Assembly (NCBI GenBank): GCA_030613915.1
Contig: JAUWKY010000081.1
Location: 1-8,355 of the forward strand
Source of the DNA: Syntrophobacterales bacterium
GTDB taxonomy: Bacteria > Desulfobacterota > Syntrophobacteria > BM002
Length of the DNA: 8,355 nucleotides
Reading direction: 5' to 3'
Under the pieces are notes generated by a model. The model was not told where the DNA came from. It did not search any database and saw only the letters and a list, made by a program, of their open reading frames with translations. Below, in pieces: positions 4,386 through 8,355 of this stretch (positions are counted from its first letter, which is position 1; every line of letters begins with the position of its first letter). A program made the position numbers and the translations under genes.

Positions 4386-5243
4386 ATGGAAAAGCAGGAA
4401 TTGATAGCCATGCTGAATGAGGATCTCGCTGCTGAGCATGGCTCCATCATACGCTATCTAGTTCACGGCTATCTGGAGGGAGAGGATACGCCCCTAGGCG
4501 CGAGTCTACTGTCGCGCGCCAGAGAAGAAATGTGGCACCTGCACTGGTTGGGCATGATAATCGGCAGACTGGGGGGAGAGCCCCGTATGACTCCGACCCC
4601 ACAGCCCTATGATCCCACGAACCGGGCGACCATATTCAAGTCCTACGTTAACTATGAATTGGGTCTGATACCCCATTACAATGGTGAGGCGGCAAAGGTG
4701 GATGATCCTCACATCAAGAGAGTTTTGCAAAGAGAGGCCTGGGAATCCGAATACCATGCTAAGAAGTTTCAGCGGATTCTGGACAAGATGACACCTGAGC
4801 AAGCAGAGGGACTACCCGGCGAAGAAAATGAACTGCCTGAGGAATTTATTGAACGACTCCAGGGGTTGGTGGCCAGTAAGTACACCGAAATGTTGCAGCA
4901 CATTCGTTCCTCCTGGCTGTTCCAGCAAGAAGCCATTGTTGGCTGGCAGCTCATGGATTTCGCCATGACCAAGATGAAACAGCTTGCCCATCTTGCCGAG
5001 GAGGTCGCCGAGAATGGTATCACGCCAAGGTTTGAAGTCGGCAAGATCGACCTGAGCGCTTCTGTTGGCCTGGCACTCAAGAAGGGCCTTGAGGATGTGC
5101 GAGGAGCTCGTGAGGAACACATTAAATTCCAAGGGGAAAGTGAGACTCAAAAACATTCGGGTCTCTTATTGGAGCTGGACCTTGCCCTCAAGCAGGAGGA
5201 ATACGAGGCTGCAGAGATTGGTGACTGGAGCAAGAAATCGTGA
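4386..5243 (+). CDS. Ferritin-like diiron protein, two-domain
   Basis: A 285-residue soluble protein with two ferritin/bacterioferritin-like helical halves, likely involved in iron oxidation or storage or in oxygen and peroxide defence. The first half shows a plausible diiron set: E17 (AAEH), E48-x2-H51 (EMWH), E91 (YELG) and E120/H124 (ESEYH). The second half (about 160-285) repeats the fold, with a helix MDFAMTKMKQLAHLAE and the NGITPRFE turn that mirrors LGGEPR in the first half. Where EMxH is expected it has KMKQ (196-199), and no later ExxH is visible, so the second site seems to have lost its metal. ATG 4386 has GGAGG six bases upstream; an in-frame TTG at 4356 would put the SD inside the gene and is rejected. 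Its own promoter lies at 4310-4339. Confidence 0.8.
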   Translation: MEKQELIAMLNEDLAAEHGSIIRYLVHGYLEGEDTPLGASLLSRAREEMWHLHWLGMIIGRLGGEPRMTPTPQPYDPTNRATIFKSYVNYELGLIPHYNGEAAKVDDPHIKRVLQREAWESEYHAKKFQRILDKMTPEQAEGLPGEENELPEEFIERLQGLVASKYTEMLQHIRSSWLFQQEAIVGWQLMDFAMTKMKQLAHLAEEVAENGITPRFEVGKIDLSASVGLALKKGLEDVRGAREEHIKFQGESETQKHSGLLLELDLALKQEEYEAAEIGDWSKKS

Positions 5244-5362
5244 GAACCGGCTAAATAGGTGGGCACTTTAACTGAGGCAAAGGAAAATCTCCTCTGTCGT
5301 TGTATGAGGGCGCATGCTAGCGTGTAGCCAGAATTGGGAACAACCACACTAAGAGAAAAATC

Positions 5363-5839
5363 ATGGAAGAAGGTAGAGGCCAGAGAAAGAGTCTACGGGT
5401 ACCAGTCAATCTGGATGTACGTTGCGACCTGACTGACGGCTCCAGTATTAGGGCCAAGATCGTCAACCTTGGCACGGAGGGAATTTTCATTAAGTCAGCC
5501 GATCCACTCAGCCCTGGAGATAGCTTAACCATGGAGTTCCTTTTGCCGGGCACTCTCAATTCAATCGAGCTGGCTGGAGAAGTAATGTATTCTCGTGTTC
5601 ATGAAGAAGAGCATGGCCAGGATGAAGATGTCCATGTGGCGGGTATCCAATTCTCTGACCTCAAAGAGCCTTATCACGGTATGATCCGGGACTACACACT
5701 CAAGATGCTCAACAATGAGGAGTTGTTGCGGGACGGGGGAATTCTCCTGGTGCTCGATGACCTCCGCAATCTCCCACCCGCGGACCGTCTGAAGGCTTAC
5801 AATATCCTGATCAAAAAAGGCTCAGGGCATATTCTGTGA
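5363..5839 (+). CDS. PilZ-domain protein
   Basis: A 158-residue protein whose first 100 residues form a PilZ domain, the cyclic-di-GMP receptor module. The RxxxR motif is R8-KSL-R12. The second motif, usually D/NxSxxG, is N35-LGTE-G40, with Gly in place of Ser. GEVMYSR (72-78) and AGIQFSDL (93-100) are the usual later strands. A helical C-terminal extension (about 105-158, with LLVLDDLRNLPP) is of unknown role. The short single-domain layout is like the PilZ proteins common in deltaproteobacteria, which often act on motility or gliding systems. ATG 5363 has a modest AAGAGA upstream. It follows the ferritin-like gene by 119 bp and may share its transcript. PilZ assignment is good; c-di-GMP binding is uncertain because of the Ser-to-Gly change. 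Confidence 0.85.
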   Translation: MEEGRGQRKSLRVPVNLDVRCDLTDGSSIRAKIVNLGTEGIFIKSADPLSPGDSLTMEFLLPGTLNSIELAGEVMYSRVHEEEHGQDEDVHVAGIQFSDLKEPYHGMIRDYTLKMLNNEELLRDGGILLVLDDLRNLPPADRLKAYNILIKKGSGHIL

Positions 5840-5852
5840 GGGGACCTCACAG
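5834..5852 (+). other. Hairpin enclosing the PilZ stop codon
   Basis: CTGTGAGG (5834-5841) pairs perfectly with CCTCACAG (5845-5852) around a GGA triloop. The TGA stop (5837-5839) lies in the left arm. No T-run follows, so it is not a standard terminator; it could be an mRNA 3' stabiliser or part of the repeat cluster that follows. Confidence 0.6.
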
Positions 5853-5872
5853 AGATTGCGGATTGCGGATTT
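5853..5872. repeat. GATTGCG tandem repeat
   Basis: Two adjacent copies of GATTGCG (5854-5867) plus GATTT. The word AGATTGCGGATTT also occurs inverted at 365-377 beside the radical SAM stop, and TGCGGATTTT occurs at 3751-3760. This suggests a dispersed intergenic repeat word in the genome. Confidence 0.5.
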
Positions 5873-5874
5873 AA

Positions 5875-5900
5875 GTAGGAGCAAGCTTTGCTTGCGATCC
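5875..5900 (+). repeat. REP-like palindrome
   Basis: GTAGGAGCAAGC-TTT-GCTTGCGATCC: a GTAG head followed by the stem GCAAGC/GCTTGC. This head-plus-imperfect-palindrome layout is that of bacterial REP sequences (compare the GTAGGAGC...GCTCGCGAT type known from Pseudomonas), which are mobilised by RAYT (Y1-type) transposases. Only one copy is in the window. Confidence 0.55.
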
Positions 5901-5939
5901 GATGATGTGCAGGTGATGCGCTCTACTTCTTTTTCCTGC

Positions 5940-5990
5940 CACCTGAAACCTGACACCTGGTAACTGAATTACACCTGAAACCTGACACCT
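5940..5990 (+). repeat. 19-bp direct repeats
   Basis: CACCTGAAACCTGACACCT occurs exactly at 5940-5958 and 5972-5990, separated by 13 unique bases (32-bp period). Each copy itself contains CCTGAAACCTGACACCT-type internal repetition. Located between two convergent genes (PilZ and the M16 peptidase). Two copies are too few, and the units too short, to call CRISPR. Confidence 0.85.
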
Positions 5991-6019
5991 ATGATTCCCT
6001 CTTAAATCCAACACTTCAT

Positions 6020-8239
6020 TTATAAAAGCTTAAATACCTCCAGCCAGCCTTCCCGCTCAGCAGCAACGGTCTCAAGAGCGCTGGCTGAGCCCACCACTTT
6101 CACCAACCCGCTCCGTTTCACCCCATCTAAAACATCTGCAAAGTCTCTGAAATCCTTGATCGAGGTGTTGAGCACATTTTCGCGTAACAGTTGGCGCTTC
6201 TCGTCAGTTTCTTTGGTGAGATAGCGCACCAAAGAAGTATATCCCTTGGCGTCAGGGAGAAGATGTCTATCGATCTCTCCAATTGTTCCGATGATACTTT
6301 TGGTAAGTTCGTCATCCGTGAGGTCAGTGGACCGTAAGAATTTTGCTGTTTCATCAAATGTTTCTATTGTCTTGATGAGATTGGGATCTCTGTAAGAGAC
6401 AAAGGTTAGGGTGCCGGATAGATGATTGAATAGGCAGAAGGCACCGTAAGCTCCGCCCTGGACGCGAACACGGTCCCACAACCAAGCTGTCCGCAGGTAG
6501 CGTGAGATTACATGCGCTGAGCCGTGTAAACGGTAGCCCAGTTGATAGAGATTCGCCCCTTTGCCCACGTAGTTAACCTGTGCCGGGATGATCATTCCTT
6601 CGAAACCGGCAGGTTTGTCAGGTGACCACTTAAATTCCTGGACATCATCTGCCGGCAGTTGTTTTAGAAAACCATCAAGGTGAGAATTGAACGCCGACCA
6701 ATCCTGCTCGTCGCAGGTGACGTTGATGATTATGTTATGCCGGCTCAGCAAAGTTTGACGCATATGTTCCAGGCTGGCCAGTACACCGGGCCAGTCCTCA
6801 TCGACTTGGCGGATGAGGTCTCGCAAGAAAAATAAGTAACTAACGCCTTTCATCTGTTCGGCAACCCAGTCAGCCTCGTTAAAATGGGCCCGCAGCCTCA
6901 AGTTGACCACCTGGTGTCCTTCGGGCACCAACCTCTGTTCATGCCGGGCCTTCTCCTGCATGACCATTTGCCGAAAGCGCTCCTGGTTGTCGAACTGCAC
7001 CGTGAGAAGCACATCCCGTAGAATGGCCATGAGGTCACGGCTCTGCACCAGCATGGACTTGCCGCGCAGAAAGAGCCAGGACGCCCCCCGCTCTTCGCCA
7101 CCGACAGCAGAGGTGAAAGATTGAGGGTGGATTCCTCCAGTTTTGCGGCCAATACGCTGCGTGAGTGTGACGAAATCTTCCTTCTCAGTGCCCATCTCGA
7201 GAAGAGCCCGACCAAAGAGAGGGACAAAAGGCAGGTAATGTTGCTCCATTGCGTGGAGGTTGAAACCCACGTCCAGGTAAACAATAGAGCTGGTGGCCAG
7301 GTCATGAAAAAGAATCTTCGTGTTCCTCTGTTCGATGATGGTTAGAGGAATGGTCTTATTTCTTTTGTCCAAGTCGCTAAGCTTCAAAATAGGAATGGTC
7401 GCCAAGGCCTCGGGCGGATCGGGGGCTTGCTGGATGCGCTTGAGTTCGTTGGTCTGGTCAATGACGGTTTGGAGTTTCTCTTTGCTCATTGCCGAGCGGG
7501 CTGCGGCGAGGCGCTCTCGTTCTTCAGCCTCTTCTTTCTCGAGAAGTGTGGGGTCAGGCTGAAGTATGAGAGTGGTGCGGTGTGGATTGTTCAAAAAGAA
7601 CCTTTCGATCATGCCCTCAAAAAACAAGGAATTTGCAGCCAGCTGGGATTTTACCTTTGCAAGGGGAGCCTCAAAGGTGAGCAAGGCCATGGGGTCAGCG
7701 TCGTAAAGCCAGGTAGTAAGTGCACGCAACATAAATAACAGCCCCTGAGGATAATTTCTTGAGTTGTTTTCCCGCAGACGGAATTCTACTGTATTGAGTG
7801 CTGCCTCCACTGTGAGGGGGTCAATCCCTTCTCTGGCCAGACTGTTCAGGGTCTGGAAAATGAGGTCCTCAACACGATCTCCATTGTCTATGTTAATGCC
7901 CTTAAGCCCAGTTGAAAAATACATCTGCCGCAGTTCATCCTCGAGACCAACACCGGCCAGATCCTCGCCGAAACCTGAGTCAATCAGCGCCTTACGGAGA
8001 GGTGAGGCGGGCATGCCGAGAAGTATATAGTTGAGTATTCTGAGGGCCAGATTTGTATCCGCATCGGCAGTCTCGGTGAGCAGCCAGTTTATGGTGAGCA
8101 TCCCTTTCAGCTCGCCGCTATCATCTGAGCCGGCACCGAAAGACCGAATAATACGTTTCGGTCGTTTGAACGGTTTTTGTACACGTATGGCTGAGTCAAT
8201 TTCCTGGCGCTCAAACTCTTTGAGGTAATCATCCACCAC
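6020..8239 (-). CDS. M16C peptidase, PreP-like, N-terminus missing
   Basis: The 739-residue frame from GTG 8239 is the C-terminal three quarters of a presequence-protease (PreP/Cym1, M16C) peptidase, zinc enzymes of about 970 residues that degrade unstructured peptides. Visible are the rest of the first lobe (from VDDYLKEF), the charged helical linker of M16C proteins (about 232-280) and the C-terminal lobe. That lobe includes LWDRVRVQGGAYGAF (587-601), with R592 and Y598 spaced as the substrate-binding Arg/Tyr of PreP, and SYRDPN (615-620). The inverted zinc motif HxxEH and third ligand would lie in the missing N-terminal part, so this frame alone cannot be an active protease. GTG 8239 has no useful SD, and homology continues upstream to an in-frame TAA at 8330-8332; see the next entry. 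Product family very sure; intactness doubtful. It converges on the PilZ gene. Confidence 0.85.
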   Translation of the reverse strand: MVDDYLKEFERQEIDSAIRVQKPFKRPKRIIRSFGAGSDDSGELKGMLTINWLLTETADADTNLALRILNYILLGMPASPLRKALIDSGFGEDLAGVGLEDELRQMYFSTGLKGINIDNGDRVEDLIFQTLNSLAREGIDPLTVEAALNTVEFRLRENNSRNYPQGLLFMLRALTTWLYDADPMALLTFEAPLAKVKSQLAANSLFFEGMIERFFLNNPHRTTLILQPDPTLLEKEEAEERERLAAARSAMSKEKLQTVIDQTNELKRIQQAPDPPEALATIPILKLSDLDKRNKTIPLTIIEQRNTKILFHDLATSSIVYLDVGFNLHAMEQHYLPFVPLFGRALLEMGTEKEDFVTLTQRIGRKTGGIHPQSFTSAVGGEERGASWLFLRGKSMLVQSRDLMAILRDVLLTVQFDNQERFRQMVMQEKARHEQRLVPEGHQVVNLRLRAHFNEADWVAEQMKGVSYLFFLRDLIRQVDEDWPGVLASLEHMRQTLLSRHNIIINVTCDEQDWSAFNSHLDGFLKQLPADDVQEFKWSPDKPAGFEGMIIPAQVNYVGKGANLYQLGYRLHGSAHVISRYLRTAWLWDRVRVQGGAYGAFCLFNHLSGTLTFVSYRDPNLIKTIETFDETAKFLRSTDLTDDELTKSIIGTIGEIDRHLLPDAKGYTSLVRYLTKETDEKRQLLRENVLNTSIKDFRDFADVLDGVKRSGLVKVVGSASALETVAAEREGWLEVFKLL

Positions 8240-8355
8240 GCGAAGCCGTTGCTCCGGGGCATCATTGCCGTGAAAAAAGATACGGGCATTGGATGGATGG
8301 TAGTATTTCTGGTCAAAAACAGTGGCCCTTTAAGGGGTGAAGTAGCGGCAAGCGG
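8240..8355 (-). pseudogene. Upstream coding remnant of PreP-like gene with in-frame stop
   Basis: In the same frame, upstream of GTG 8239, codons 8329-8240 encode FDQKYYHPSNARIFFHGNDA followed by PEQRLR. This is a strong match to the PreP segment FHxxYYHPSNARIFFYGND, so coding really extends here. The frame then hits TAA at 8332-8330. Aligned with the family pattern IPxLTxExFxxFHxxYYHPSN, this stop falls on the Glu position: T-P-stop-R-A-T-V-F-D. Just before it, the pattern L-P-L-L fits better in the neighbouring frame, hinting at a one-base shift around 8336-8341. The gene is therefore interrupted by a nonsense change, perhaps plus a frameshift, or by a sequence error. The rest lies outside the window. 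Confidence 0.65.

Noticed and set aside
4769..5156. Two minus-strand frames of more than 110 codons
   Set aside because: Antisense to the ferritin-like gene; low-complexity Ser-rich translation or no family match.
5300..5328. TTGTAT-17-TGTAGC as a promoter for the PilZ gene
   Set aside because: Both hexamers are weak and the pairing could be chance.
5940..5990. CRISPR array
   Set aside because: Only two 19-bp units with a 13-base gap, no cas genes, and internal self-similarity of the unit.
6898..7305. Minus-strand frame of 135 codons
   Set aside because: Lies entirely within the PreP-like gene in another frame, with odd composition.

Overview
The window looks like a chromosomal segment of an anaerobic or microaerotolerant bacterium, most likely a deltaproteobacterium in the modern sense (Desulfobacterota and relatives). 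The reasons are gene content and style. There is a rubrerythrin, an RCKP-type rubredoxin-like mini-protein, a protein resembling the conserved hypothetical family I remember as DVU0772 from sulfate reducers, a ferritin-like diiron protein, a short PilZ protein and a THEP1-type NTPase. Intergenic spacers are rich in short hairpins and REP-like words. This placement is inference; no rRNA is present.

Left part (1-2152), all on the minus strand. A complete class II tRNA-Leu(UAA) with encoded CCA has its own strong promoter (TTGACA-17-TAGATT). Upstream of it, in transcription order, a THEP1-like NTPase is followed by a PflA/AmmeMemoRadiSam-like radical SAM protein. The two are about 110 bp apart, separated by a GC-rich hairpin repeat, and may be co-transcribed from a promoter just upstream of the NTPase.

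Middle (2153-4259), plus strand. After a zone of gene fossils (a rubredoxin remnant that has lost its first Cys knuckle and one Cys of the second, and perhaps a metallo-beta-lactamase-like tail), an AT-rich promoter with a PerR-like inverted repeat precedes a compact redox operon. It encodes a 50-residue conserved-looking protein, the 35-residue RCKP rubredoxin-like protein and rubrerythrin, with a DVU0772-like protein further on. A perfect rho-independent terminator closes this section. An out-of-frame coding-like stretch lies between the RCKP gene and rubrerythrin.

Right part (4260-8355). A near-consensus promoter drives a 285-residue protein with two ferritin-like halves, the second of which seems to have lost its metal ligands. 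A PilZ protein with an altered motif follows, its stop codon buried in a hairpin. A spacer with a REP-like palindrome and 19-bp direct repeats comes next. Then, on the minus strand, lies the C-terminal three quarters of a presequence-protease-like (PreP, M16C) peptidase. Its coding similarity continues upstream past the first possible start into an in-frame TAA near the window edge, so this gene is probably broken or affected by a sequence error.

Functionally, the middle genes suit peroxide and oxygen defence and iron handling in an anaerobe: rubrerythrin reduces peroxide, rubredoxin-type proteins donate electrons, and ferritin-like diiron proteins sequester or oxidise iron. The most interesting targets are the small proteins and the cryptic frame of this cluster, the decayed rubredoxin beside it, and the disrupted PreP gene.
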